52,354 bases of DNA from an uncultured Aquimarina sp. (GCA_947492105.1 CANLMN010000029.1:1-52354), one strand, 5' to 3'; counted from the first letter of the stretch, positions 42,401-51,375 are shown. Made by a program: numbers and translations. The notes: generated from the letters alone by a model not told the origin.

Positions 42401-43114
42401 TTATATAATATTCAATTTCATATAAATATGTTTTTTATAAGTACGACCAATGGGAATGCGATGTTTTTGGATTTCTAACATTTGATCGGATTCGTAGAGT
42501 GTATCTATTTTTTTCCAATTAATAATGTAGGAGCGGTGTGTCTGGACAAAAACACTTTTGTCCAACAACTTGTATATTCCCTGAATAGAATACCGCACCG
42601 TAAGTTTTTTATTATCTGTTGTAATCAATGAGCAATAATTTTTGGAATCTGTGTGTATAAATAAAATCGTATTCATAATCACCTTTATTAACTTCGTTCC
42701 ACTTTTGATGAATATACTAGAAAGAGGATCAATTGCTAAGTTTGTCGAATCGACAATTTTTTTCTGTGCCATCATCAAGGCGGCTCGTAACTCATTTGTG
42801 TCGATAGGCTTGATTAGATATGCTATTGGAGAAATATCTACTGCTTCGGATATTATTTTTTCACTAATATAAGAGGTGGTAAATACAATGGGGAGTTTGT
42901 AGATGGTACAAATCCTTTTACCCAAAACAATTCCTGAGTGCTTACCCTGTAGATGAATATCCAAGAGGACTACATCAGGTAGCACTTTTGCTATTTGTTC
43001 TAGAGCTTCAAATGGATCACTTGTAGTGCCAACACAGATATGTCCTAGTTTTTCTACCGTAATTAGGAGATCTTCTAGATGAAACAAATTATCTTCTACT
43101 ATAAATACATTCAT
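42401..43114 (-). CDS. LytTR-family response regulator
   Basis: 237 residues. The receiver domain spans about 1-120, with acidic residues in FIVEDN, the phospho-acceptor Asp in VVLLDIHLQGKHSG (about residue 52), and Thr/Lys positions in VFTTSYIS and YLIKPID. The LytTR DNA-binding domain (about 140-237) shows LIKVIMNTILFIHTDSKNY, VFVQTHRSYIINWKKID and IPIGRTYKKHI. The gene starts 13 nt after the stop of the TPR kinase gene, so they form a two-component pair. Its stop codon abuts repeat B copy 1. Confidence 0.93.
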   Translation of the reverse strand: MNVFIVEDNLFHLEDLLITVEKLGHICVGTTSDPFEALEQIAKVLPDVVLLDIHLQGKHSGIVLGKRICTIYKLPIVFTTSYISEKIISEAVDISPIAYLIKPIDTNELRAALMMAQKKIVDSTNLAIDPLSSIFIKSGTKLIKVIMNTILFIHTDSKNYCSLITTDNKKLTVRYSIQGIYKLLDKSVFVQTHRSYIINWKKIDTLYESDQMLEIQKHRIPIGRTYKKHIYMKLNII

Positions 43115-43127
43115 TTACGTACAAAAT

Positions 43128-45329
43128 TTATATTGGTAATGATTCTTTGTTCTCTATTTGTTTGTGCGTATGAAATCCCTTAGCAGGGAAATCTAGATCA
43201 AAGCGGGTTCCTATTCCGTTTTCTGAAGACACTTTTATGTGACCATTATGGATTTTTACAAAACGATAAACCAAATTGAGACCAAGACCAGTTCCTTTTT
43301 CTCCATGTGTTCCCACAGTTATCATAGTATTTTCTAAGGAAAAAACGCGTTGAAGTTGATCTCTAGACATTCCGAGACCTGTATCTGATACCAAAAAACA
43401 GCATCTATCAGAATCTTTCTTAAACACTATTTGGATAATCCCATTCTCTGTATACTTGAGTGCATTACCAATTAGATTTCTAAAAATTACATGGAATGCT
43501 CCTTTATCAAAATGAATAAAAATATTTTCGGGACAAGATACCTCTATGGTTGTGTTTTTGAAATGGGCTTGCTGTTCAAAACTATCTGCTATTTCTTTTA
43601 ACTGAGTTCGTACCAAAAATTGTTCTGGATTCATTTTATAGCCATTCATTTGTTCCAATGACCAATTCAATAAATTATCCAACATGGTCGAAAGTCCTTG
43701 AGAGTTCTTTTCTAATGCCTTTGACAGTGCTAGCGTACGTTCATGATTTCCATTATCAATATGATGTTTTAGGATTTTTCCTGACCGTTGAAATGGAATA
43801 ATCATTCCTCTTAGGTCATGGGCAATGATTGAAAATAATCGATTTTTGACCTGATTTACTTCCGTTAATTCTTTTTGCTGCCGTTGTAATCTTTTGAATA
43901 CCCAAAGTCCAATTACCAAAAGTATCAATAAAACGATCGCTGTTATCAAAAATATAGTTTGTTTAATTTTTGCTTTTGAAACCATTAAAGCTTGCGCTTC
44001 TTTTTCTCGATGAAGATTAGAAATTGTAAGTTCTTTTTTCTTTGTATCATATTCTTTTTCTAGTGATACCATCTTTGCATATGTATCCTTATTAATTATA
44101 GAATCTTGTATTTTGTAGTACTTTTTTAAATGAAAAAGTGCGGTTTTTGGCTGGTTTTTTATTTCATAATAAGTACTCCATGCTTTTTCCAAATATGCTT
44201 GATCCTCGAGGGTAGGCTTTTTTTGTATGAGTGCCTCTAGCGCATCCAGATAGACTTGTGCCTTATTCCAGTTCTTTTTGTCTAAATAAACGGCTATCAA
44301 GGATTTTAGTGTCTCGCCAGTAAGAGATTTTTTATGTACTATTGTTGCTATTTCATAGGCTTTTATAAAAAAAGATTCAGCTTCATCACAATTTTTGTAA
44401 TTATGATGATACAATTTTCCTTTCTCCTTGTAGAAAGTAGCTAAATGATTCTTATCATTCATTTTTAGAGCCAGAACGATGGCTTTGTTGATTGTTTTTT
44501 CTGATTTTTTGTTGTTTTTAGATTTTCTGTAAAAAACTGCTAGACGGTAATAACTTTTGAGTAATGCAAAATCATTTTTGTTTTTCTTTGCAGCTTCCAA
44601 TGCCTTGTCAAGGTATCGTTTTGCCGTTTTGTTTTGCTTGAGATTAATATAACAAGAAGCTATATACTGATAAGTACTGCTTATATCTCGCATGGTTCCA
44701 TTTTCTTCTTTTGCTTCTAGAGATAAGATGAAATTTTGAGCGGCCTTTTTGTAATTTGATAATTTCTGATATAAAACACCGCGGTGCTCATAGATTTCGT
44801 GAAGATTAGAGGTTTGTCCAATGTTTGTATAAGCTATTACTGTAGAATCCATGTAACTCAAAGCCTGATAATAGTCTGCCTTCAGAAAAGAAACATATCC
44901 CATCTTATCATAATATGAGACCCATCCTTTGCTTTTGGGGTGTTTGGCTAGTAGTTTTCTTGATTTTTCTAAAACTATCGGAACTTCAGCAAAACGATTT
45001 TGCGAAACCAACATAGGTACTTTTTCTGCATAAGCATGTGCTAACTCTTCTTCTGCTCCTATTTTGTTTCCTAATGCTATGGCTTTATCCAAATAATAAA
45101 ATGAAGAATCTAATTGCAGTTTATTGAAATAAATAGAACCCAAGTCTACATAAATTCTTATTTTACATTTTTCTGAAACCCTACTTAGATATGAAAAATC
45201 AAGACGAATTCCTGTATTTATATCTGTAATGGTATCTGATTGCTGTTGCCAATCATCACAAAAAAAAATTTCACTTTGAGCAATACAGGAAAAAAAAGAA
45301 AATAAAAAAAGAATAAAAATTACCCTCAT
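43128..45329 (-). CDS. TPR-containing sensor histidine kinase
   Basis: 733 residues. A signal peptide (1-18, ends CIAQS) leads to a periplasmic TPR array (about 55-440) with canonical units such as AAQNFILSLEAKEENG and AKRYLDKALEAAKKN. One membrane helix follows at about 455-478 (IFLITAIVLLILLVIGLWVF), then a coiled linker. The dimerisation domain has the phospho-His in FSIIAHDLRGMIIPF (about residue 503). ATPase boxes are N (FRNLIGNALKYTENG), G1 (DTGLGMS) and G2 (GEKGTGLGLNLVYRF). It probably phosphorylates the adjacent LytTR regulator. The TPRs suggest a protein or peptide signal. Confidence 0.94.
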   Translation of the reverse strand: MRVIFILFLFSFFSCIAQSEIFFCDDWQQQSDTITDINTGIRLDFSYLSRVSEKCKIRIYVDLGSIYFNKLQLDSSFYYLDKAIALGNKIGAEEELAHAYAEKVPMLVSQNRFAEVPIVLEKSRKLLAKHPKSKGWVSYYDKMGYVSFLKADYYQALSYMDSTVIAYTNIGQTSNLHEIYEHRGVLYQKLSNYKKAAQNFILSLEAKEENGTMRDISSTYQYIASCYINLKQNKTAKRYLDKALEAAKKNKNDFALLKSYYRLAVFYRKSKNNKKSEKTINKAIVLALKMNDKNHLATFYKEKGKLYHHNYKNCDEAESFFIKAYEIATIVHKKSLTGETLKSLIAVYLDKKNWNKAQVYLDALEALIQKKPTLEDQAYLEKAWSTYYEIKNQPKTALFHLKKYYKIQDSIINKDTYAKMVSLEKEYDTKKKELTISNLHREKEAQALMVSKAKIKQTIFLITAIVLLILLVIGLWVFKRLQRQQKELTEVNQVKNRLFSIIAHDLRGMIIPFQRSGKILKHHIDNGNHERTLALSKALEKNSQGLSTMLDNLLNWSLEQMNGYKMNPEQFLVRTQLKEIADSFEQQAHFKNTTIEVSCPENIFIHFDKGAFHVIFRNLIGNALKYTENGIIQIVFKKDSDRCCFLVSDTGLGMSRDQLQRVFSLENTMITVGTHGEKGTGLGLNLVYRFVKIHNGHIKVSSENGIGTRFDLDFPAKGFHTHKQIENKESLPI

Positions 45330-45868
45330 AATTGGTCAAATTTTAAAAACAAAATTGAAAAGAGTTTTCTATAAAGTTTAATTACAGGCTAATAATTTGT
45401 TTGCTTTTTTTGGGACAAGGTCAAAAATATAAGAATAACTTAGTAAATTTCTTTATTTTTTAACACGATATTAATAATACCCCTAGGTATACTAATGTCT
45501 TTTTTGAAGCAAAAAAATGATATTATATCATTTGAAATTGCAGTTATAAATTATTCTTTTTTCTTTTCTCTAAAAAATGGATCAAATTTTCTCAAGTCTC
45601 GTTATTTCCGTATCCGTAGCGCTGCTATGAATTAGAAAAAGCGTCTTGTCTGGTCAAATTGTATTTCTTTTTCGGTCCAAAAAGAAAAATAGGAATGAGA
45701 TCTACAAAAAGAAGCTGATCGTTATGTTTTTCTTTATACCGAATAGAAAATAATCATCAATTTATACCAGTTAAAACGTAATTGTAGGCTATAAAACTAC
45801 AGTATAACTAGTAGCTAGGGTATTAATTTTAGAGTGAAAAAAAATAGTAGAAAGGAAGCGAATTATAA

Positions 45869-45994
45869 TTCAATTTAGGTATATAAATTCGTATTAATGA
45901 CACTGTTATTTTTTTATGTAAAAACACCGTGATTCTATTGCATAGCCTTGGCTATAGAATACATGAACAAGGCGATATGCGACATTATATAGCT
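45869..45994 (+). repeat. Dispersed repeat B, copy 2 (shortened)
   Basis: It matches copy 1 from CAATTTAGGTATATAAATTC to TATATAGCTAAT but lacks the segment containing GAAAAAGAACAAGG. It continues directly into repeat A copy 4 at AGCTAAT/ACCATTT. Confidence 0.85.
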
Positions 45995-46169
45995 AATACC
46001 ATTTTTCCTTTGAATTTACTGGGATAAAATTTTCTTTTTTCGCCTCAGCTTCAGCATAAAAATAAACCATAACTACGGCTATGCTTGATGTTTCAGCTTC
46101 AGCAGAAACAAAAAAATCTTAATTTTTCTTTCCGGTAAATTCAAACAACAAATGGTATAATTTGGTATT
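45995..46169 (+). repeat. Dispersed repeat A, copy 4
   Basis: 175 bp, nearly identical to copy 3. The left end AATACCATTTTTCC joins the truncated end of repeat B copy 2. After the right end (AAATGGT) comes ATAATTTGGTATT, which resembles the missing end of repeat B (TAATTTGGTATAA). This is consistent with A having inserted into B. Confidence 0.88.
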
Positions 46170-46415
46170 AGTAGGCAGTAATTATTTTTTCTAATAATGT
46201 CAAATTACAAAAAGCATCAGCTATGGAACTCAAGGATTGTTAACTGACTTATTTGGCTCATAACGCAGATAATTGAGCACTTAGATAAGAAGTAAAGAAA
46301 CAGTTACAAAAAGTCATTGTGACCATTTTTTGGTTTGAAAATGGTAGATAGTGTAGTGCTATAAAATGAGTTAAGCTAAACCCAAAAAGAGGTAAAATGT
46401 GTAATTGATTTTGAA

Positions 46416-46757
46416 TTATTCTCCAGTATATACCTTGCACGTAGCACTTTTGGAAACTTTTTCTATCTGTTCCTGTATGGTAATGTCTACTAACTCCACG
46501 ACAGTTCCTTTAGAAATTTGAAGTACCACATTTTTATTATCCTCATTGAGGCCATTATCACAATAAATTACCTCTGGGGTTGTTGCTTCAAAATCACAAA
46601 TAAAACATGTTTTCCCTTTAGTAAGTGAATTGTTTTTGATTTCAGTGATTTCTTTTACAATATCCTCAAAGGATTCTGCTTGGACGAATTCATCATCATG
46701 GCAGGAGCTAAAAAAAGTCAGTACTGCTAAAAATAAAGGTGTTGTATAGTTTTTCAT
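46416..46757 (-). CDS. Small Cys-containing lipoprotein, function unknown
   Basis: 113 residues from the ATG at 46757 (MKNYTTPLFLAVLTFFSSC, lipobox Cys19); an ATG four codons upstream at 46769 is also possible. The mature protein is acidic, with KGKTCFICDFEATTPEVIYC near residues 50-70 and a further Cys near the C-terminus (SATCKVYTG). The CxxC and two later Cys could form disulfides or bind a metal. No family recognised. It is flanked by long non-coding DNA on both sides. Confidence 0.65.
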   Translation of the reverse strand: MKNYTTPLFLAVLTFFSSCHDDEFVQAESFEDIVKEITEIKNNSLTKGKTCFICDFEATTPEVIYCDNGLNEDNKNVVLQISKGTVVELVDITIQEQIEKVSKSATCKVYTGE

Positions 46758-46923
46758 TTTCGGTAGCATTTGTTGTAGGTTTGGCTTTGCAATATCGAAA
46801 AAATTCTTGGTTTTGCCACTTATTTCTTGATTTTACTTTATAATAAGCTGTTTTTTAAGAGTTTTTATCACCCTATAAACAAGAACAGTGGTGATTTATT
46901 ATCTATTAAGATTTCTATTTGTA

Positions 46924-46969
46924 GCATAAATAAAAACAAGCATGGTAGTGCTTGTTTTTATTTTTATGC
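46924..46969. terminator. Strong hairpin in non-coding DNA
   Basis: A 15-bp perfect stem (AAATAAAAACAAGCA / TGCTTGTTTTTATTT, arms 46928-46942 and 46949-46963) with a 6-nt loop, extended by GCATAAA/TTATGC pairing. T runs follow on the plus strand and A runs precede it. It lies in the 460-bp gap between the small lipoprotein gene and the M56 gene and could act in either direction. No other feature was recognised in 46758-47232. Confidence 0.6.
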
Positions 46970-47232
46970 CAATATTGAGATAATAAAAGACTTTTCTAAG
47001 GTGACAAATTCAAAGTCTAGTTAATCTAATCGTTCTGATATACTAGTCACATAGTATGAGAGGTATTATGATTTTGTGACTTTAAGTTTTTGTAAACAAA
47101 CGCTATTACAGGGCGCAGTGACTCTTGTACATTCGCCGATGAGATATTGTTGTTTGGATACTATCATAACAGTCAGAAAATAACTTTGAAAAACTGCAAA
47201 GAAAATTTTTATCAATGTTGCTATCATGGCAA

Positions 47233-48621
47233 TCAAAATGTTTCAGGAGTCAAATCTGGTTTCTGATAAAAAATATCATCTTCATCACTAACAACATCTA
47301 TTAATAATTCATAGCTAGGTACATCTATACCTACAGAGAGTTTCTTAAGTGTAAAGTCTAGCACATGATCACCTGTTTTGTATATTGGCTTTTCGTTAAA
47401 ACAACCTTTTAGTTTGCCATCAACCTCTTTTTCTCTCCAATCATTGCCATAAGCGATTTTTAAGAAGTATTTGCCTTCTGGAATATTCTTCATAAAAACC
47501 TCACTTTCCTCACGGAGGTACACCACTCGAATACAGGTAGAATCGGTAGTCCTTACTAATTTGACTACCGCTTCTGTTTTTGGAGTTGTGTTTATTTTTA
47601 GGTAATTGTCAATAGCTTTGTCAAATTGCTGGTCAATATTATCAAAAGCTTTTGGTATGTCCCCAGACAGATAGCTTGTTTTTGGCCAACTTTTAAAGAC
47701 GTTGGAATCTGATTTAGTACTAGATGCATTACTATCTATTTCTGTTACTTCATTAGTGAATCGATCCTCGGTACAAGAGGTGTAAAACACGATTCCTAAA
47801 AGCACTGGTAGGACGGACAAATATTTTAATTGTTGTATTCTTTTTGACTTTTTTTGGGTTAACATACTGATTCGTTTTTTGATTAATGATTGATGATAAA
47901 ATTGATTTACAAAAGAAAGCTCCGTTACATCAAATACCTCGGCAAGTAGTTGTTGATAATAAGATTGTTTTCCTTCTTTTTTGGCTATTTCTGCATCGAC
48001 AGTGAATTCATGTAATTCGGTTATTCTTTTGTGGAATATATAGAGTAATGGATTGTACCACATCGCGATTCTCAAAAGTTCAAAAAACATCAAATCGTAA
48101 CTATGATGATGACGGATGTGTACAAGCTCATGTGCTAGTATTGTTTTCTTTTTTGCGGCTACAAGCTGTTGTCCTAGAAATACGTATTTAAAAAAAGAAA
48201 ATGCAGTAGTGCTATTAGGCAGTTCTATGATTTTGAATTTTTCAAAAGAAGTCTTTTTTCCAATAGATATAAAATGTTTTATACTAAGTAGTTTCCGTAA
48301 AAATAGTATAAAAAAAACGACATTTCCTATCCATAATATCCACTCCCACTGAAATATCAATGCTTCGCTATCCATAGCAATATCTGAGCTATTTAGTGTC
48401 TTTTTGATGGTACTAATCGTTGTCATCACTGGAAGCTCAGAAACTGTCAACTCTTGTTCCATTGAGGGAAAGGCAATAAAGGGAGCCACTAAACCCAAAA
48501 AAGGAGCAAGTATCAAATACCACCTATTGGTAATAAAAAACGTTTCCTTCTTCAAGAAAAGATCATAAATAATCAAGAAAAGAAGCTGGAATATCAGTGT
48601 TTGTAAGAAATAGTGCATCAT
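47233..48621 (-). CDS. M56-family (BlaR1/MecR1-like) membrane metallopeptidase
   Basis: 462 residues. Membrane helices lie near residues 3-20, 35-52, 93-112 and 278-295. The zinc protease motif HELVHIRHHHSYD is near residue 165, with a downstream FTVDAEI Glu/Asp motif. The fourth helix ends LLGIVFYTSC, which looks like a lipobox. The C-terminal 165 residues face the periplasm and contain a TTDSTCIRVVYL...IPEGKYFLKIAYG beta domain, not a penicillin-binding sensor. In the family, signal binding outside activates the protease, which inactivates BlaI. It overlaps the BlaI gene by 4 nt (ATGA). Confidence 0.93.
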   Translation of the reverse strand: MMHYFLQTLIFQLLFLIIYDLFLKKETFFITNRWYLILAPFLGLVAPFIAFPSMEQELTVSELPVMTTISTIKKTLNSSDIAMDSEALIFQWEWILWIGNVVFFILFLRKLLSIKHFISIGKKTSFEKFKIIELPNSTTAFSFFKYVFLGQQLVAAKKKTILAHELVHIRHHHSYDLMFFELLRIAMWYNPLLYIFHKRITELHEFTVDAEIAKKEGKQSYYQQLLAEVFDVTELSFVNQFYHQSLIKKRISMLTQKKSKRIQQLKYLSVLPVLLGIVFYTSCTEDRFTNEVTEIDSNASSTKSDSNVFKSWPKTSYLSGDIPKAFDNIDQQFDKAIDNYLKINTTPKTEAVVKLVRTTDSTCIRVVYLREESEVFMKNIPEGKYFLKIAYGNDWREKEVDGKLKGCFNEKPIYKTGDHVLDFTLKKLSVGIDVPSYELLIDVVSDEDDIFYQKPDLTPETF

Positions 48622-49004
48622 TTCGAGTCGTTTTTTGTGTCAATTTCATTCATGATTTTTTCTAATTCTGACAGGCTGATATCATTCTTTTTCATGAAAA
48701 AAGACACCATACTTTTGAACGAGCCATGAAAATAATTATTCACAAGTTTGTTAATGGATTGATTACTATACGTTTCTTTTTTGATAATAGGGCTGTAGAT
48801 ATGCCCTTTTCCTTCTTTGTGATGTGTAACAAAACCCTTGTTTTCCAAAATCCGGACAATAGTGGATACCGTATTGTATGCAGGTTTGGGTTCTGGTATT
48901 TGGGCAATAATACTGGCAATATTGGCATTTTCTAATTTCCACAAAAGTTGCATAATTTCTTCTTCCGCTTTTGTAAGTTGTTTTATATCTGATGTTTTTG
49001 TCAT
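48618..49004 (-). CDS. BlaI/MecI-family transcriptional repressor
   Basis: 128 residues. The winged-helix N-terminus is family-typical: LTKAEEEIMQLLWKLENANIASII, then PAYNTVSTIVRILENKGFVTHHKEGKGHIYSP. The C-terminal helices (FMKKNDISLSELEKIMNEID) form the dimer part and contain the region cleaved on induction. It dimerises on inverted-repeat operators, and three such sites overlie the promoter of this gene. It is co-translated with the M56 gene downstream. It probably represses its own operon until the M56 protein senses a signal. Confidence 0.95.
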   Translation of the reverse strand: MTKTSDIKQLTKAEEEIMQLLWKLENANIASIIAQIPEPKPAYNTVSTIVRILENKGFVTHHKEGKGHIYSPIIKKETYSNQSINKLVNNYFHGSFKSMVSFFMKKNDISLSELEKIMNEIDTKNDSK

Positions 49005-49023
49005 TATATAGGAATGTTTTTTT

Positions 49024-49085
49024 AACTAAAAGTTTAGTTTAATACAAATGTAACTAAATTATTAGTTAAAACTAATTTTTTAGTT
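49024..49085. promoter_or_regulatory. Three BlaI-type operators (AACTAA-N4-TTAGTT)
   Basis: Three perfect dyads of identical architecture: O1 49024-49039, O2 49052-49067 and O3 49070-49085, each AACTAA-N4-TTAGTT. Centre-to-centre spacings are 28 and 18 bp. O1 covers the expected transcription start, O2 abuts the -7 box, and O3 covers the -33 region of the blaI-like promoter. Confidence 0.85.
49045..49052 (-). promoter_or_regulatory. -7 box of the BlaI-M56 operon (TACATTTG)
   Basis: Minus-strand TACATTTG matches TAnnTTTG exactly and lies between operators O1 and O2. The predicted start at about 49039 falls in O1, 35 nt before the ATG at 49004. Confidence 0.75.
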
Positions 49086-49339
49086 AAAAAAAACAATGCA
49101 TCTTGTTTTGTACATTCAGAATAGTGTAATCAGGGTCGAAAAATGCACTGAAACTTAATGCACATATGTTTTGGTGTAGTAATAATACTTTGACAATTAA
49201 TAGTCTAATAAAGTATTTGGGTTTAGAGCAGTTTCTAGCCGTAGTACATGGTTTTCAAAAACAACTAAAATTGTAATAGCGCATGTATAGGAAATCTCTC
49301 GATGATATGTTAGTTCTGTATACTTATTACATTTGGAGA

Positions 49340-51184
49340 TTACTCCTGTACTACTTCAATGGATTCCATAGATTTGCCCAGATACACCAGCTTATCACCT
49401 TTATTTATATTTTTCAATTCATTACTATAGGAAGAAATAATTTGTATATCTCCATTACCTTCTTTGATGAATATGGGTATAATATCCTCGTCGGTTACGG
49501 TTATAGCAATTAATTTGTCGTAATGTGCTTTGCTTTCCAATGTTATTTCAGAAACCGAAGGGTATTTACGTGCCACTTCTGTTAGTTGTACATAATCATC
49601 GGTATGCGAGAATAAACCTTCGTGTGGATTATTGGCCGTGTCATTCATCTCCTCCGATGTAATGAGGCGAAATGATCCATTTTCTCCAAATTGCTCTTTG
49701 AATTTGTCTATAGCAAATTGATTAATTTGGCTATTTCCGGTTAGCGCCATCAAGAAACCTACATCATTGAGTTCTATATTATCATCTAATTGGTCGTTAT
49801 AGATGTTTGCTTCTATAGCTTGTAAGCCTTTGTTTTTTGCCGTATCTATGTTATTTCTATTACTATCTATTAGGATGACATTACGGTTGTTTTTTTGCAG
49901 ATAATCTGCTATCAATTGAGACACTTCTGCACCTCCGATAATAAGGATTCCTTCTGATTTTTTGAGAAATACTCCTACTATTTTTGCAAAAAGTCTTGCT
50001 GTAGTTGCATTGAGTAATACTGTTCCCAAAACGATCATAAACACCATTGGTGTGATATATTCTGCACCAGGTTCTCCTAATTTCGATAATTTCAACCCAA
50101 ATAGCGATGCAATTCCTGCTGCCACGATTCCTCTGGGACCTACCCAACTTATAAACAGCTTTTCTTTTAATTTGAGTCCAGAGTTAATAGAGCTTAAAAA
50201 TACACCCAAGGGTCTTACAAAAAAGACAACAACTGCAAACAAGGTCAAAGCTTCCCAATTATACATCAGATATAATTCTTCCAAATTCATATTGGCTGAG
50301 AGCAGGATAAAAAGAATAGAAATCAATAGTACACTCAGTGATTCTTTGAAATATAATAGTTCTTTGAAATTGGGTAGATTCATATTCCCCAAAACCATAC
50401 CCATAACCACTACGGCCAATAGCCCGGATTCATGTGCAAAAAGATCGGATAGGACAAAAACACCTAATACCGAAGCTAATGTAAATACATTAAGTAAATA
50501 ATGCGGAATTATTTTTTTTTGAATAGAAAATGCCAAAGCATGTGCAAAGGTAAAACCAAAGGTAGAACCAAAGAGTACGATCTTACCAAATTCTGACAAC
50601 GCGGTCAGTGTAAAGGCGTGATCTTCTTCACCAACACTAATAAATTCAAATACCAAAACTGCTACCAAAGCACCTATAGGATCAATGAGTATACCCTCCC
50701 ATTTGAGAATCGCAGAAACATCTTTTTTTAGTGGAATATTACGTAGGATGGGTGTGATCACTGTTGGCCCCGTCACAATAATCAAAGCAGAAAATAAAAA
50801 TGAGATGGGCCAACTAAGCCCAAATATAAAATGTGCCGCAAAGCCTGCACCAAAAAACGTAACGACAACCGCTATCGTAATTAACTTGATGATAATTGGC
50901 CCTACATTAAGTACCTCACTTTTGCGCAGTGTCAATCCACCTTCAAATAGAATAATACTAATCGCAAGAGAAACAAAATAAAACAAGCTCTCTCCTGGGA
51001 ACAATCCTTTCTGTCCGTTCCAAATGGGCTGGATCAATTTGGAGCCATCATCGGTAAATAAAGTGGCTATTGGTCCTACCAATAATCCAATTAAAATCAA
51101 TGGCAAAATTGCTGGAATTTTAAATTTCCAAGCAACCCATTGTGCTAATATTCCCAAAATAATAATTCCTGCAAGCTCTAACAT
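49340..51184 (-). CDS. CPA-type cation:proton antiporter with RCK (TrkA-N/TrkA-C) domains
   Basis: 614 residues. About 12 helices span 1-385: LAGIIILGILAQWVAWKFK, PLILIGLLVGPIA, the ion-path FSALIIVTGPTVITPIL, and KWEGILIDPIGALVAV with the IDPxGA motif (the usual ND or DD of CPA proteins is here TGPT and DP). Then comes a TrkA-N nucleotide-binding domain (about 405-530; GILIIGGAEVSQLIADYLQ, NVILIDSNRNN) and a TrkA-C domain (about 545-614; AVTVTDED-like, NKGDKLVYLGK). The family exchanges Na+ or K+ for H+ across the inner membrane, gated by NAD(H) or cyclic nucleotides. It appears monocistronic. Confidence 0.94.
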   Translation of the reverse strand: MLELAGIIILGILAQWVAWKFKIPAILPLILIGLLVGPIATLFTDDGSKLIQPIWNGQKGLFPGESLFYFVSLAISIILFEGGLTLRKSEVLNVGPIIIKLITIAVVVTFFGAGFAAHFIFGLSWPISFLFSALIIVTGPTVITPILRNIPLKKDVSAILKWEGILIDPIGALVAVLVFEFISVGEEDHAFTLTALSEFGKIVLFGSTFGFTFAHALAFSIQKKIIPHYLLNVFTLASVLGVFVLSDLFAHESGLLAVVVMGMVLGNMNLPNFKELLYFKESLSVLLISILFILLSANMNLEELYLMYNWEALTLFAVVVFFVRPLGVFLSSINSGLKLKEKLFISWVGPRGIVAAGIASLFGLKLSKLGEPGAEYITPMVFMIVLGTVLLNATTARLFAKIVGVFLKKSEGILIIGGAEVSQLIADYLQKNNRNVILIDSNRNNIDTAKNKGLQAIEANIYNDQLDDNIELNDVGFLMALTGNSQINQFAIDKFKEQFGENGSFRLITSEEMNDTANNPHEGLFSHTDDYVQLTEVARKYPSVSEITLESKAHYDKLIAITVTDEDIIPIFIKEGNGDIQIISSYSNELKNINKGDKLVYLGKSMESIEVVQE

Positions 51185-51375
51185 TTGCTTTTTTTTAGTA
51201 AAAATACACTTTATAAAATGATTTGATTTCTTTTTATTTTGCAGAAAAAAAGCGCTTTTTTAATCAAAAAGATACTTTAAATACTGTACAATAATACGGT
51301 AAACAAAAAAATCAAAAATTATATCAAAAAACAAACCAATTAAATATATGTTATTCATCAGCTAATTTTTTTGAA

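Larger units (their letters stand above)
45330..46415. other. Long intergenic region with repeats B and A
   Basis: 1.1 kb upstream of the kinase gene. It contains repeat B copy 2 and repeat A copy 4 back to back (45869-46169). The remaining DNA holds no convincing gene. Confidence 0.6.

Noticed and set aside
46258-46440. 60-codon minus-strand ORF after the small lipoprotein gene
   Set aside because: It overlaps the lipoprotein gene end in another frame and has no recognisable domain.
46827-47024. 65-codon plus-strand ORF around the 46.9-kb hairpin
   Set aside because: It runs through the hairpin, has no start signals and encodes a biased Ile/Lys/Ser sequence.
47233-49004. Beta-lactam resistance operon
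   Set aside because: BlaI and M56 genes are present, but there is no beta-lactamase or penicillin-binding protein gene and no penicillin-binding sensor domain; such pairs are common in Bacteroidota with other or unknown roles.
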